Shown here one piece after another: positions 38,037 through 46,852 of a DNA stretch of 64,000 bases. The stretch lies in NCBI GenBank assembly GCA_030823955.1, contig JAVBYO010000006.1, positions 101,671 through 165,670 on the forward strand, given 5' to 3'. A program made the position numbers and the translations under genes. The notes beneath the pieces were generated by a model. That model was given only the letters and a program-made list of their open reading frames with translations. It ran no database searches and was not told the origin of the DNA. This DNA is from Gallionellaceae bacterium. GTDB taxonomy: Bacteria; Pseudomonadota; Gammaproteobacteria; Burkholderiales; Gallionellaceae. Position 1 is the stretch's first letter, and the number at the start of each line of letters is the position of its first letter.

Positions 38037-39353
38037 TCAGCTATGCATCAGATTGAGCTGTTTGGCGATAACGTCATGGTTCAGCCATAACACGGGAGCC
38101 GCCGGATCGGAGGTTTCGAAGAACATCAACGGCCCGGTTCCTTCCAGCACCAGCGCGCTCAACACGTCCGTCACCAATGCTTCGCGCGTCTTGTGCATCT
38201 GGGTGATCTCGCCGGAAGTACCGATCATCAGATCCGCCAACTCGCGGCTGTTATCCATCGGCCAAGCTTCGAAATTACGGAAATGTGCCATCACATCGCT
38301 GGCATTGTAGCTATCGATCTTTTGTAGCAGGCTTTCCAGCGTCATCCCGTCCTGCAACAAGACGCGGCAGGCATCCCATTGCGCTTCCGCCCAAGCCCCG
38401 CCGCTCTCCTGGCGCAATGCTTTGAGCAGCGGGAACAGTGACAGCTCGACCCCCACAAAGATGTCAGAAGAATTGGTGCGTATCTCGGGGCAGTTATACA
38501 CCGTGGCCTTGATACCTTTCGCCCAGGCGATCTCGGCGACACGCTCCAGACGCATCTTGGCGTGGCCCTGGGTGTAATTGGTATAGGTCTGCCATTGATA
38601 ACGACCGTCGATCAGTATCTCGGTGCCGTGGTAACCGTAGGCGGTATAACGCACCTGCCCGCCGGTCTTTTCCAGTCGGGCACGTATCGCCTCCGAACCT
38701 TCGATCAGATACTGGAATGTGTTCGCGGTGACTTCGTCGAAATTCATCAGGATCAACTTGCCCAGATCGCTGTCGAGCAACGCGCGCGATGACATATAAC
38801 GCTCGCCCTGCCCCTTGTAGATACGATTGGCGATGGCCAGAAACACCTTCACTTTGGGGATGCCACCCGCCATGGTGTGGGCGAAGAAGGCATTGCTACC
38901 GTCGGGAATCATGCCGTCCAGCTCGGACATCACTTTCGCCACGGAGTCCTTGAACCGTTTCACGCCGACTTCACGACACTTCTCGATATGCGCCCAATCG
39001 AGTTTGTCATCCTGCCAGCTCTTCAGCGTCATACCCGCCAGCAGGTCGGTAGGAGTAGGTTCTCCCGCCGGCGCATCCAGATCGAAACCCGCCATCAGCG
39101 GTACATTGATGATGCGCCCGCCCAGATTGACTTCGGCAGTCGCCAGCTCCTCGGCAGTCAATGGTCGCAGACGGTTTTCCTCGTCGCGCCGCCCCACCGT
39201 GACACCGATGATGGTCATCCCAGCCTTGCGGGCCTCGTTGATCAGACCATTGGCGTAACCTCGCCCGAACAGTTCTCCGAACAACACAAAGACATCGTTT
39301 TTGCGGAAGATGTTCTTTTTCGGGATATCCCTTAACGGAACGGGTGAAATCAT
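38037..39353 (-). CDS. FabMG-family protein (putative enoyl-ACP reductase)
   Basis: 438-aa protein matching a betaproteobacterial family that I recall being annotated as enoyl-ACP reductase FabMG family. The N-terminal segment VFVLFGELFGRGYANGLINE at ~15-34 resembles a nucleotide-binding glycine loop, followed by GMTIIGVTVGRRDEENRLRPL. Other conserved blocks: AGEPTPTDLLAGMTL, FFAHTMAGGIPKVKVFLAIANRIYKG, YTAYGYHGTEILI and NCPEIRTNSSDIFVG. No known catalytic Tyr-Lys pair can be assigned by eye. The start at 39353 has GAGG 8 nt upstream. Role in fatty-acid synthesis is annotation-based, not shown by the sequence. Confidence 0.65.
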   Translation of the reverse strand: MISPVPLRDIPKKNIFRKNDVFVLFGELFGRGYANGLINEARKAGMTIIGVTVGRRDEENRLRPLTAEELATAEVNLGGRIINVPLMAGFDLDAPAGEPTPTDLLAGMTLKSWQDDKLDWAHIEKCREVGVKRFKDSVAKVMSELDGMIPDGSNAFFAHTMAGGIPKVKVFLAIANRIYKGQGERYMSSRALLDSDLGKLILMNFDEVTANTFQYLIEGSEAIRARLEKTGGQVRYTAYGYHGTEILIDGRYQWQTYTNYTQGHAKMRLERVAEIAWAKGIKATVYNCPEIRTNSSDIFVGVELSLFPLLKALRQESGGAWAEAQWDACRVLLQDGMTLESLLQKIDSYNASDVMAHFRNFEAWPMDNSRELADLMIGTSGEITQMHKTREALVTDVLSALVLEGTGPLMFFETSDPAAPVLWLNHDVIAKQLNLMHS

Positions 39354-39525
39354 AATCTCTACCTCTTTCATGGCGAACAATTGGAGCGCGGGTCTTACCC
39401 GAATGAACAACATCGGGTAGCCCAGCACAAATCTAAGGGTGATATTCTACCCGCAGGCTTGAGATTGTTGCGCGAAAAGGTGCAAGTGCCGATTTCCCCT
39501 TGCCCCACACTCTGAACATAACGAC

Positions 39526-39939
39526 TTGGATACTTTGACCGATTTTTTTACCAGCGACCTCAGCTTGTGGGGGCTATTCCTTTCCAGCCTGCTGGGTGCG
39601 ACGATACTGCCGGGCGGATCGGAACTGGTACTGGTCGCAGTACTGAAAGCTCACCCCGAACTGTTTTGGCCGGCCCTGCTGCTCGGCACACTGGGCAACA
39701 CACTGGGCGGAATGATCTCGTTCTGGATGGGCTGGATGCTACCGCAGACACAACAACTCAAACATGTTGAACGTGTCCGGCATTATGGCGCACCCGCGTT
39801 ATTGCTGGCATGGCTGCCGCTTATCGGTGATGCTTTGTGTATCGCGGCTGGCTGGCTGCGTTTGAATCCGCTGCATGCCCTGCTGTTCATGCTGGCCGGA
39901 AAGTTGGCGCGTTATACCCTTGTTGCCGCCGCCGTATGA
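39526..39939 (+). CDS. YqaA-like small membrane protein (DedA/SNARE-associated type)
   Basis: 137-aa membrane protein with about four hydrophobic segments: LWGLFLSSLLGATILPGGSELVLVAVL, WPALLLGTLGNTLGGMISFWMGWML, APALLLAWLPLIGDALCIAAGWL and LHALLFMLAGKLARYTLVAAAV. The GNTLGGMISFWMG block is typical of YqaA, the short relatives of DedA transporters. It starts with TTG at 39526 without a clear ribosome site; another TTG three codons later is possible. It ends 6 bp from the convergent DUF4105 gene. Function unknown. Confidence 0.78.
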   Translation: MDTLTDFFTSDLSLWGLFLSSLLGATILPGGSELVLVAVLKAHPELFWPALLLGTLGNTLGGMISFWMGWMLPQTQQLKHVERVRHYGAPALLLAWLPLIGDALCIAAGWLRLNPLHALLFMLAGKLARYTLVAAAV

Positions 39940-39945
39940 TGCCGC

Positions 39946-41856
39946 CTAGAAATAGTGGAAATACGCCAACTGCACATCGGTGAAAGCGCGCGCGGCATCT
40001 GCGCCATCGTTCACAGCTTGTCGCGCGACATTCAGCCGCATGTTGTTTTGATTGTCGAACACATCCCAGGCGAGAGCGGCGGATAAGCGATACATACATC
40101 CACCACGCCGCTCGCCCGCCACGTTGCAGTGAGCGTTGGCAACCGCCTCGCTGCGCACCCCCGGCGTGACGGCCCAGATGACACCGGTGCTCGGCCCCAC
40201 CGCCACAGACGAAACCTCGCTCAAACTGCTCACACTGTCCGCCAGAATATAGACACGGGCATCCGCCCCCATACGGTAGGTTTTGCCGACGCCGACCTGG
40301 ACACGCAATGCGGTCGGCTCCTGCGCATCGTCCTGCAACATCTCGCGCCGCAGAGAGATATTGATCTTGAGCGTCGTCGGCTGCACCCATGCGGTCTGCA
40401 CCGCCGGGGCGAACACATCGAACAAGTCCAGTCGCTCGAAACGTATCCGGTCGGCATTCAGGCGCAGATACAGGTCACCGATCTTGGAGCTGGCACCTTG
40501 TGCGAACCCGCTCTGCGGATCGAGACCGTCGTGATAACCGCCGCGCAGATTGAGTTGCGCATAAGATGCACCGCCCGCCTGCCCCGTGGCCAGACCGACA
40601 CGGAAAGAGCCATGCCCCTGATCGGGGCGCTGCACCGGCGGCGGCATGGCCTTGTATTGGGATTCTGCTTCGATCTTGCTGCGCACTCCGGCCAGTCTGA
40701 GCTGGCGCTCGGTGATGACCTCGATTTCCTGCCGGGTATGCTTCTGGTTACGCTGATATTCCAGCATACCCAGACTCAGATCCAGTATCCGCGCCTGCTC
40801 CCTACCCGGTGGCATCTCTGTTCGCCCCTCCGACAACGCTAATGCCTGCGCCTGCTCGACCTCCGTCGCCAGATCGTAATTGTGCAGCAGTGTGTTGTAC
40901 TGCGACGGACGGTAATGGCTGCTGGCAACCAGCCCTGGCTGCTGTAGCACCAGCTTGAGCATATCCAGCGGGATATACCATGGCTTGGCTTGTTCGATGA
41001 GATCCAGTTCCGGACGCGCCGCCTCGAAAGAAGCCAGCAACATCAGTGCGCAGTTGTCATCGAAGAAATAATAGTCCATGTAGGTGAAACTCTGCTCCCA
41101 GATGAACGCCAGCATGCGCTCGATTTCCTCGCTCCGCAGATCGGTCTGGTATTCCCACAGATCGCGGTTCTCCAGATCGGCATATTCACGCACCTTCACG
41201 TAATACGGCACAAAACCGAACGCCCCCGGATACCCGCCGAACAGGCTGCGTAACAGGAACATCGCGCCGTTGCCGTCGCGCCCCTGCACGAAATAACCCA
41301 CGGTCGCATCGTTCAGGCGGTTGTATTGGCCGGGTGTCTCGCTGTCGAAACGGATGAAGGCATGCCCGTACATGGAAGCCGGACTGTTCAAATAGACCGA
41401 GGCGAACACCAGCGTCGCCCTGTGTGTGGCGATACCCGACTTCCAGCGCTCGAAACCCTCGCAACGCGGCAGCTCATAAGTGAAACCCAAGGCCCGCATG
41501 CTGCGGCTCAGAAAGCCGTAACGCGCGATCCAGCGGCACACGTTCGGCTGGCGGCTGTTGTTCGCCATGGAATCATCGAATGCGCCGCGTATGGTCGCCT
41601 CCAGTTCGGCCGCAGGATCATGCGCGCCGTCGGGCGACAGGAAATAACTTGGATCGTCGACACGGCTCTTCCAACCGCCGAAACGCACATGATAGAGATT
41701 GATCTTGTGCCACTCGGCGCGTTGCGCCAGTTGCGCCTGCCGCGCCAATACCAGCATCTTCTCGATATCTGCGGCATGGGAATCATCCGCCTGCTGCGCG
41801 TAAGCGGGGACGGCCTGTACCAGCAACAAGAGAGCCAGAAGGAAACGGGGAATCAT
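39946..41856 (-). CDS. DUF4105-family envelope protein
   Basis: 636 aa. Signal peptide at residues 1-20 (FLLALLLLVQAVPAYA). Residues ~40-330 form the DUF4105 (Lnb N-terminal-like) region: WHKINLYHVRFGGWKS, VFASVYLNSPASMYGHAFIRF, FGFVPYYVKVREYADLENRDLWEY and YYFFDDNCALMLL. The His and Cys in GHAF and DNCA recall a papain-like site, which is inference. From ~410 the chain alternates like a beta-barrel and ends AYFHYF, an outer-membrane-type C-terminus. A terminator lies only ~17 bp before the ATG, and no ribosome site is visible. Function unknown. Confidence 0.8.
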   Translation of the reverse strand: MIPRFLLALLLLVQAVPAYAQQADDSHAADIEKMLVLARQAQLAQRAEWHKINLYHVRFGGWKSRVDDPSYFLSPDGAHDPAAELEATIRGAFDDSMANNSRQPNVCRWIARYGFLSRSMRALGFTYELPRCEGFERWKSGIATHRATLVFASVYLNSPASMYGHAFIRFDSETPGQYNRLNDATVGYFVQGRDGNGAMFLLRSLFGGYPGAFGFVPYYVKVREYADLENRDLWEYQTDLRSEEIERMLAFIWEQSFTYMDYYFFDDNCALMLLASFEAARPELDLIEQAKPWYIPLDMLKLVLQQPGLVASSHYRPSQYNTLLHNYDLATEVEQAQALALSEGRTEMPPGREQARILDLSLGMLEYQRNQKHTRQEIEVITERQLRLAGVRSKIEAESQYKAMPPPVQRPDQGHGSFRVGLATGQAGGASYAQLNLRGGYHDGLDPQSGFAQGASSKIGDLYLRLNADRIRFERLDLFDVFAPAVQTAWVQPTTLKINISLRREMLQDDAQEPTALRVQVGVGKTYRMGADARVYILADSVSSLSEVSSVAVGPSTGVIWAVTPGVRSEAVANAHCNVAGERRGGCMYRLSAALAWDVFDNQNNMRLNVARQAVNDGADAARAFTDVQLAYFHYF

Positions 41857-41873
41857 TGCGATATCGCGGCAAC

Positions 41874-41900
41874 AAAAAACCGAGGCCGCAGCCTCGGTTG
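41874..41900 (-). terminator. Rho-independent terminator between DUF3015 and DUF4105 genes
   Basis: Minus-strand stem AACCGAGGC-TGCG-GCCTCGGTT (9 bp, perfect) followed by TTTTTTG, 21 bp after the DUF3015 stop and ~17 bp before the DUF4105 ATG. Confidence 0.85.
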
Positions 41901-41920
41901 TTCGTGCTCAAGCCTGTCGA

Positions 41921-42388
41921 TCAGGAAATGTAGGCTTGCAGGGTCTTGTCCATCTCGTTCTGGATCGCCTCGGTAGAGGACTGACTGAAGATAGCGACTT
42001 GGTTGGCTTTCAGTGCGGAGATAGCTGCCGGACGGTTAGTTTCTTTCACGCCGAACATCGTCACCAGCGCGGCCAGACGGTCTCCCTGGCCTTGGGCGAC
42101 CTCGACTGCCAGCTGCGGCTTGTTGAACTCGATGAAGCTGGCGATCTGGCCCCGGATGGATGCGCCGGTCGGGCAGTTACCCAGACCCAGGGTCATCGAA
42201 ACGGTGTTGAATGTGGAGGAGTTGGTGGTCATCGCCAACAGGCTGTACAGCAGACCGGTCGAGTTATCGAACAGCATCGTGCCGATACCGCAACCAACGG
42301 CGCTCTGGGTAGTTCCTGCCTGCGCACCGGGCGAAGCCATCACCGTGAGGGAGAGTGCGAGTGCGATGCTGGATAGTGCCTTTTTCAT
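41921..42388 (-). CDS. DUF3015-family secreted protein
   Basis: 155-aa exported protein. Signal peptide at 1-~24 (LSSIALALSLTVMASPGAQA). The mature part has GCGIGTMLF (Cys33), a Thr/Ser-rich stretch (LLAMTTNSSTFNTVSMTLG), LGNCPTG, and a helical C-terminus (RLAALVTMFGVKETNRPAAISALKANQ). These match DUF3015 as I recall it; members are periplasmic proteins of unknown role. It is first in a minus-strand pair with DUF4105, separated by a terminator that may allow partial read-through. Confidence 0.8.
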   Translation of the reverse strand: MKKALSSIALALSLTVMASPGAQAGTTQSAVGCGIGTMLFDNSTGLLYSLLAMTTNSSTFNTVSMTLGLGNCPTGASIRGQIASFIEFNKPQLAVEVAQGQGDRLAALVTMFGVKETNRPAAISALKANQVAIFSQSSTEAIQNEMDKTLQAYIS

Positions 42389-42483
42389 GTTTACTCCCTT
42401 CTGTATTTTTGGAAAATCACGTTTTTCTGCTGCGCCGGAAATCTACCATAGGCCGGCAAACTTCAACAACCACAATCGATCCG

Positions 42484-42636
42484 CTACAGAAATTCGACTT
42501 GTGTGAACAACACCCATAACCCGGCAGCTCCGATCACGGCTGCGAATGATGCCGCCATCAACAACAACATCCAGAACAACCAGCCGGGCAGAAAGTCCGG
42601 CTTAAATCTGGCGACCTGCACCAACCATGTATTCAT
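42484..42636 (-). CDS. 50-aa single-pass membrane peptide
   Basis: MNTWLVQVARFKPDFLPG followed by one membrane helix (residues ~19-45, rich in L, A, M) and a short tail (FTQVEFL). The ATG at 42636 has a strong G-rich ribosome site (GAGGGGGG) just upstream. It begins 28 bp after the M17 gene stop on the same strand, so the two are probably co-transcribed. I do not recognise a family; amphipathic RFKPDFLPGW before the helix suggests N-in topology. Confidence 0.6.
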   Translation of the reverse strand: MNTWLVQVARFKPDFLPGWLFWMLLLMAASFAAVIGAAGLWVLFTQVEFL

Positions 42637-42664
42637 TCCGCCCCCCTCATTGTGAAATGACAAC

Positions 42665-44101
42665 TCATCGCTGCAACATAGCCAAACCCCAGGCGACACC
42701 GAAACCGTTCACCTCGTGCGCGACGATACCCAGCCCGCCCTCGCAACGACTGGAAGACAGATCGACATGCAGCCAGGGCACGTCTTTCTCCACGAAACGC
42801 TTGAGGAAACGCGTGGCCAGGATGTGATCGGCATCACCATCCAGCGTGCATTGCTTGATGTCGGCAACTTTGGAATCGAGCGCGGGTTCGTAATCTTCGT
42901 CCTGCGGGAAGGCACACAGCCGCTCGCCGGTCTGCCTGCCCGCGCTCACCGCACGTTGCGCCAATTCGTCACTGGTGGCGAACACGCCGCTGTAGCGCGC
43001 GCCCAAAGCGGTTGCCATGCTGCCGGTGAGTGTGGCGAAATCGATCATCAGATCCGGCTTTCCGCGCGAGGCCAGCGTGAGTGTGTCGGACAACACCATA
43101 CGCCCCTCGGCATCGGTGTGGATCACCTCGATAGTGGTGCCGTTCAGCGCGGTGACGATGTCGTTTTGTTTGTATGCCTTGGGACTGATATGGTTCTGCG
43201 CCAGCGCCAGCCAGCAATCGATGTTCACCGGCAACTGCTGCTGCGTCGCCGCCAGCAGGATACCCAGTGCCACAGCGGAACCGTTCATATCCTCGTGCAT
43301 GTTGTGCATGTAGCGCGCGGGCTTGAGGTTGTGCCCGCCGGTATCGAAACAGATGCCCTTGCCCACCAGCGCCACGGTCTGTTTGGCCTTGGGGTGTTTG
43401 TAGCTGAGATGCACGATGGCCGCATCTTCATCCGCACTACCCTGCGCCACCGCGACAAACGCGCCCGCCCCCAGCTTGCGCAGCTTGGGCAAAGTAAATT
43501 CATCAAGCTCCCAGCCGTTGGCTTGTGCCAGTTTCTTGATACGCGCGCGATACACACCCGGCGTCAGCTCGTTCGGCGGCAGCACCGTCAATTCGCGGCA
43601 CAATAGATTGCCCGCAGCCTGCGCCCTGAGTGCATCGAACCCGCCCTTGCCGCCGAACAGCTCGATCTTTTGCAAGGCTTTGCGCTCGTCTTTTTTCTTG
43701 CGCACCGGCAACAAAGCACCGTTCACCCATGCACCGTATACCGCCGATTCAGCGCCACGCTGCCGCTGCGCCGCATCACCCAACACCACGATGCCGATTT
43801 GCTTTGGCTGTTCCTCCAGCAACAGTTGCAAAGCCTTGCGCACCTGCACCTGCTGTGCAAAAGTGTCCTTATCGGGATCGAGCATCGCCCAGACCACCAG
43901 CCCACCGTCATCGGCACAGGCACTGAGCGGCGACTTCGCCAGCTCGTCAACTTTCATATCACGGCGCTTAAGCACTGCGGCGAGCAACTCGCCATAGGGC
44001 AGGTCTTTCGGCAGAGCCTTGGCTTTGGGCAACAACAACAATACATGACGGTTACGCAGTGTCTTGCTCAGGGAGGAAGACAGGGTCAGTTGTGCTAGCA
44101 T
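42665..44101 (-). CDS. M17-family leucyl aminopeptidase, second paralogue
   Basis: 478-aa M17 peptidase. The metal and catalytic residues of the family are present: VGKGICFDTGGHNLKP (Lys, Asp, Lys), MHEDMNGSAVA (Asp) and VIHTDAEGRMVLSD (Asp, Glu, Arg). It differs from PepA at 11781-13268: HNLKPARYMHNM replaces ISLKPGADMDEM, and the N-terminal domain is unrelated by eye. It is closer to the PepB-like/plant-type branch. Probably a cytosolic aminopeptidase of different specificity. A short hydrophobic peptide gene follows. Confidence 0.9.
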   Translation of the reverse strand: MLAQLTLSSSLSKTLRNRHVLLLLPKAKALPKDLPYGELLAAVLKRRDMKVDELAKSPLSACADDGGLVVWAMLDPDKDTFAQQVQVRKALQLLLEEQPKQIGIVVLGDAAQRQRGAESAVYGAWVNGALLPVRKKKDERKALQKIELFGGKGGFDALRAQAAGNLLCRELTVLPPNELTPGVYRARIKKLAQANGWELDEFTLPKLRKLGAGAFVAVAQGSADEDAAIVHLSYKHPKAKQTVALVGKGICFDTGGHNLKPARYMHNMHEDMNGSAVALGILLAATQQQLPVNIDCWLALAQNHISPKAYKQNDIVTALNGTTIEVIHTDAEGRMVLSDTLTLASRGKPDLMIDFATLTGSMATALGARYSGVFATSDELAQRAVSAGRQTGERLCAFPQDEDYEPALDSKVADIKQCTLDGDADHILATRFLKRFVEKDVPWLHVDLSSSRCEGGLGIVAHEVNGFGVAWGLAMLQR

Positions 44102-44152
44102 TACGTCCTCGATAAATGGTGAATCTTGTCATTATCGCTGAAAAAACATTTC

Positions 44153-44282
44153 ACCACAGAGACACTGAGACACAAAGGAAACCAAGGCAATATCTTTGCA
44201 ACAATTAACGCTGTTGATATCGACTTCTGTCACCCGCGTGTTTCGTCTTGAGCTTTTCTCTGTGTCTCGGTATCTCTGTGGT
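44153..44282. repeat. Long-armed inverted repeat, family C (ACCACAGAGACAC)
   Basis: Arms ACCACAGAGACACTGAGACA (from 44153) and TGTCTCGGTATCTCTGTGGT (to 44282), identical at 20 of 22 positions over the full arm, with an ~85-nt spacer. It lies between the M17 gene and thyA and reaches to ~22 bp before the thyA ATG. Confidence 0.8.
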
Positions 44283-44304
44283 CAATCGATTTTGTGGGTT
44301 ATCC

Positions 44305-45099
44305 ATGCGCAATTACCTAGATCTCATGCAACACGTGCTGGACCACGGCACCAAAAAATCCGACCGCACCGGCACCGGCACCACCAGCGTGTTCGGCTAC
44401 CAGATGCGTTTCGATCTTTCCAAGGGCTTCCCGCTGGTCACCACCAAGAAGTGCCACCTGAAATCCATCATCCATGAACTGCTGTGGTTCCTGCAGGGCA
44501 GCACCAACACCAAATACCTCAAGGACAACGGGGTCAGCATCTGGGATGAGTGGGCGGACGAGAACGGCAACCTCGGCCCGGTGTACGGCAAGCAGTGGCG
44601 CTCGTGGGAGACCATCGACGGGCGCGTGATCGACCAGATCAAGATCGCGGTAGACCAGCTCAAGAACAATCCCGATTCGCGCCGCATCATCGTCTCGGCC
44701 TGGAACGTGGGCGAGCTGGACAAGATGGCGCTGGCGCCCTGCCATGCGTTCTTCCAGTTCTACGTGGCAGATGGGAAATTATCCTGCCAGCTGTACCAGC
44801 GCAGTGCCGACATCTTCCTCGGCGTACCCTTCAATATCGCCAGCTACGCGCTGCTGACCATGATGATGGCGCAGGTGTGCGGACTGAAGCCGGGTGACTT
44901 CGTGCATACATTCGGCGATGCGCACCTGTATTCCAACCATATGGAGCAGACCGCGCTGCAGTTGTCGCGCGAACCGCGCGCGTTGCCGACCATGAAGATC
45001 AACCCTGATGTGAAAGACATCTTCGGCTTCAAGTTCGAGGACTTCACCCTTGAGGGTTACGACCCGCACCCAGCGATCAAAGCCCCCGTAGCGATATGA
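44305..45099 (+). CDS. thyA: Thymidylate synthase
   Basis: Methylates dUMP to dTMP using methylene-tetrahydrofolate. 264 aa, the same as E. coli ThyA. The catalytic Cys146 is in [46 protein letters not shown] and [18 protein letters not shown] are family motifs. The ATG at 44305 ([12 protein letters not shown]) was preferred over an upstream in-frame ATG located in the family-C repeat. folA follows with an ATGA overlap, so the dTMP/folate cycle is a two-gene operon. Confidence 0.97.
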   Translation: MRNYLDLMQHVLDHGTKKSDRTGTGTTSVFGYQMRFDLSKGFPLVTTKKCHLKSIIHELLWFLQGSTNTKYLKDNGVSIWDEWADENGNLGPVYGKQWRSWETIDGRVIDQIKIAVDQLKNNPDSRRIIVSAWNVGELDKMALAPCHAFFQFYVADGKLSCQLYQRSADIFLGVPFNIASYALLTMMMAQVCGLKPGDFVHTFGDAHLYSNHMEQTALQLSREPRALPTMKINPDVKDIFGFKFEDFTLEGYDPHPAIKAPVAI

Positions 45100-45584
45100 G
45101 CAAGCTCTCGTTAATTGTCGCAATGGCGCGCAACCGCACCATCGGCATCAACAACACGTTGCCTTGGCGCTGCCCGGAAGACCTGAAGCGTTTCAAGGCG
45201 CTGACCATGGGGCATCACATGATCATGGGGCGCAAGACCTTCGATTCCATCGGCAAGCCTTTGCCGGGGCGCACCACCGTAGTGGTGACACGTGACACCA
45301 ATCTGAAGATCGAAGGCTGTTTAATGGCGCATTCGATACCGGACGCGATCAAGACTTGTGCCGGAGATACGGAGATTTTCATCGTCGGGGGTGCAGATAT
45401 CTACGCACAATCGCTACAACTCGCCGACACGCTCTATGTCACCGAGATCCAGCAGGATGTGGAAGGTGATACACACTTCCCCGCATTCGATAAAATACAC
45501 TGGCATGAAACTGCCCGCGAAGTACACTCACAGGAAACACCGCAACCGCTGCAATATCATTTCGTCACCTACCAACGCTGCTAA
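45096..45584 (+). CDS. folA: Dihydrofolate reductase
   Basis: NADPH-dependent regeneration of tetrahydrofolate, closing the cycle begun by ThyA. 162 aa. Landmarks: [19 protein letters not shown], the catalytic acidic residue in [49 protein letters not shown] and the C-terminal WHETAREVH. Start overlaps the thyA stop by 4 nt. chaA follows 9 bp downstream. Confidence 0.96.
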   Translation: MSKLSLIVAMARNRTIGINNTLPWRCPEDLKRFKALTMGHHMIMGRKTFDSIGKPLPGRTTVVVTRDTNLKIEGCLMAHSIPDAIKTCAGDTEIFIVGGADIYAQSLQLADTLYVTEIQQDVEGDTHFPAFDKIHWHETAREVHSQETPQPLQYHFVTYQRC

Positions 45585-45593
45585 GGACTACCC

Positions 45594-46670
45594 ATGAAAT
45601 ATCTCAAATCCGAATTCCCCATTGCCATCGCGCTGATTGTGCTGGGCCTGGGTTTTGCGCTTGAACACGGTGCCGTCGAGCACGGTGGCGGCGCACTGTG
45701 GGGGCTGCTGCTGGTGATCCTCGCGGCCATCATCGGTGTCGCCTTTCGTATCGCCCACCATGCCGAAGTTCTGGCGATCCGCTTCGGTGAACCCTACGGC
45801 ACACTGATCCTCACGCTTGCTGCCGTGTCGGTCGAGGTAGTGATCTTGGTGGTGTTATTGATGGGAGAACCGAATCCCACACTGGCGCGCGATACAGTAT
45901 TCTCCGCCGTGATGTTCGACATCAACGGCATTCTCGGTCTCGCTGCCATCGTCGGCGGACTCAAACACGGCCAGACCAAATACAACATCTCGTCGGCCAA
46001 TTCTTTTGTTGCCATGCTGCTGGTCGCCATCGGTATCGGCATGTTCATCCCCGATTTCGTACCGGACGACAAATGGCACATCTACTCCATCTTCTCGATC
46101 GGCATCATGGCCGTCATGTATGCCGGTTTCCTGCGTTTGCAGACTGTGGAACACCGTACTTTCTTCGAGTATTCCAGCGAGGCAGATGAAGAGGCGCACG
46201 ATGAAATACATAGTCCGAACAGTCTTCACGTCGGCATCATGCTCGGAGCCATCGTATTGGTCGGTCTATTGTCCGAAGTGTTGTCCGTGCTACTGGATGC
46301 CGGGCTGGCGGGCAGCAGTCTGCCCAAATCGATTCCCGCCGTATTGGTCGCCCTGATCTCGGCCAGTCCGGAGATCCTCACCGCACTCAAAGCCGCTCAA
46401 CAGGATCGCATGCAGACCACGGTCAACATCGCGCTGGGTGCGTCACTCGCTACTGTTCTGCTCACGCTACCGGTGATCGAATTCATCGCATTGTTCAGCG
46501 GTGACCGTATCGTCATGGCACTTACTCCGATACAGGGCGGATTGCTACTGCTCACCTTCGTCACCGTGATGAACAACCTGCACGACGGCGAAACGAACGC
46601 CATCGAGGGTATCAGTCACTTCGCTTTATTTGCGGCGTTCATCGCGCTGGTGGCAATGGGCCTGGTTTAA
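45594..46670 (+). CDS. chaA: Calcium/proton antiporter (ChaA, CaCA superfamily)
   Basis: Inner-membrane cation/H+ exchanger. 358 aa with 11 or so helices in two inverted halves. The alpha-repeat motifs are VSVEVVILVVLLMGEPNPTLARDTVFSAVMFDINGI-type in the first half (with the ion-site Glu in SVEV) and ALISASPEILTALKAAQQDRMQTTVNIALGASLAT-type in the second (Glu in SPEI). An acidic loop (SEADEEAHDEIHS) lies between them. It starts 9 bp after folA, perhaps as the last gene of that operon, and ends before a terminator. Confidence 0.9.
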   Translation: MKYLKSEFPIAIALIVLGLGFALEHGAVEHGGGALWGLLLVILAAIIGVAFRIAHHAEVLAIRFGEPYGTLILTLAAVSVEVVILVVLLMGEPNPTLARDTVFSAVMFDINGILGLAAIVGGLKHGQTKYNISSANSFVAMLLVAIGIGMFIPDFVPDDKWHIYSIFSIGIMAVMYAGFLRLQTVEHRTFFEYSSEADEEAHDEIHSPNSLHVGIMLGAIVLVGLLSEVLSVLLDAGLAGSSLPKSIPAVLVALISASPEILTALKAAQQDRMQTTVNIALGASLATVLLTLPVIEFIALFSGDRIVMALTPIQGGLLLLTFVTVMNNLHDGETNAIEGISHFALFAAFIALVAMGLV

Positions 46671-46704
46671 AACCAGCCTCGCCAGACATCCGCACCACCC
46701 CGCC

Positions 46705-46736
46705 AAGCCCGCAGTGATGCGGGCTTGTTTGTTTCT
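46705..46736 (+). terminator. Rho-independent terminator after chaA
   Basis: AAGCCCGCA-GTGA-TGCGGGCTT (9-bp stem) followed by GTTTGTTT, 35 bp after the chaA stop. Confidence 0.82.
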
Positions 46737-46766
46737 CATTCCCGAATTCAGCCCAAAACGCCAATT

Positions 46767-46839
46767 TTGTCGACATAAGCAAAATATATTGCACAACAAT
46801 CCGTTTTAAGTGCTAGGATTCCGCAACATTGTCGACAAT
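46767..46839 (+). promoter_or_regulatory. Promoter and twin GTCGAC operator of the prp locus
   Basis: TTGTCGACAT at 46767-46776 and the perfect 12-bp palindrome ATTGTCGACAAT at 46828-46839, ~61 bp centre to centre (near six helical turns). Between them are TTGCAC (46789) and an extended -10 TGCTAGGAT (46811-46819), spacing long. The downstream palindrome covers the likely transcription start. TTGT-N2-ACAA fits the GT/AC half-site style of FadR-type GntR regulators. Confidence 0.6.
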
Positions 46840-46852
46840 CGGAGTTCTTGGG

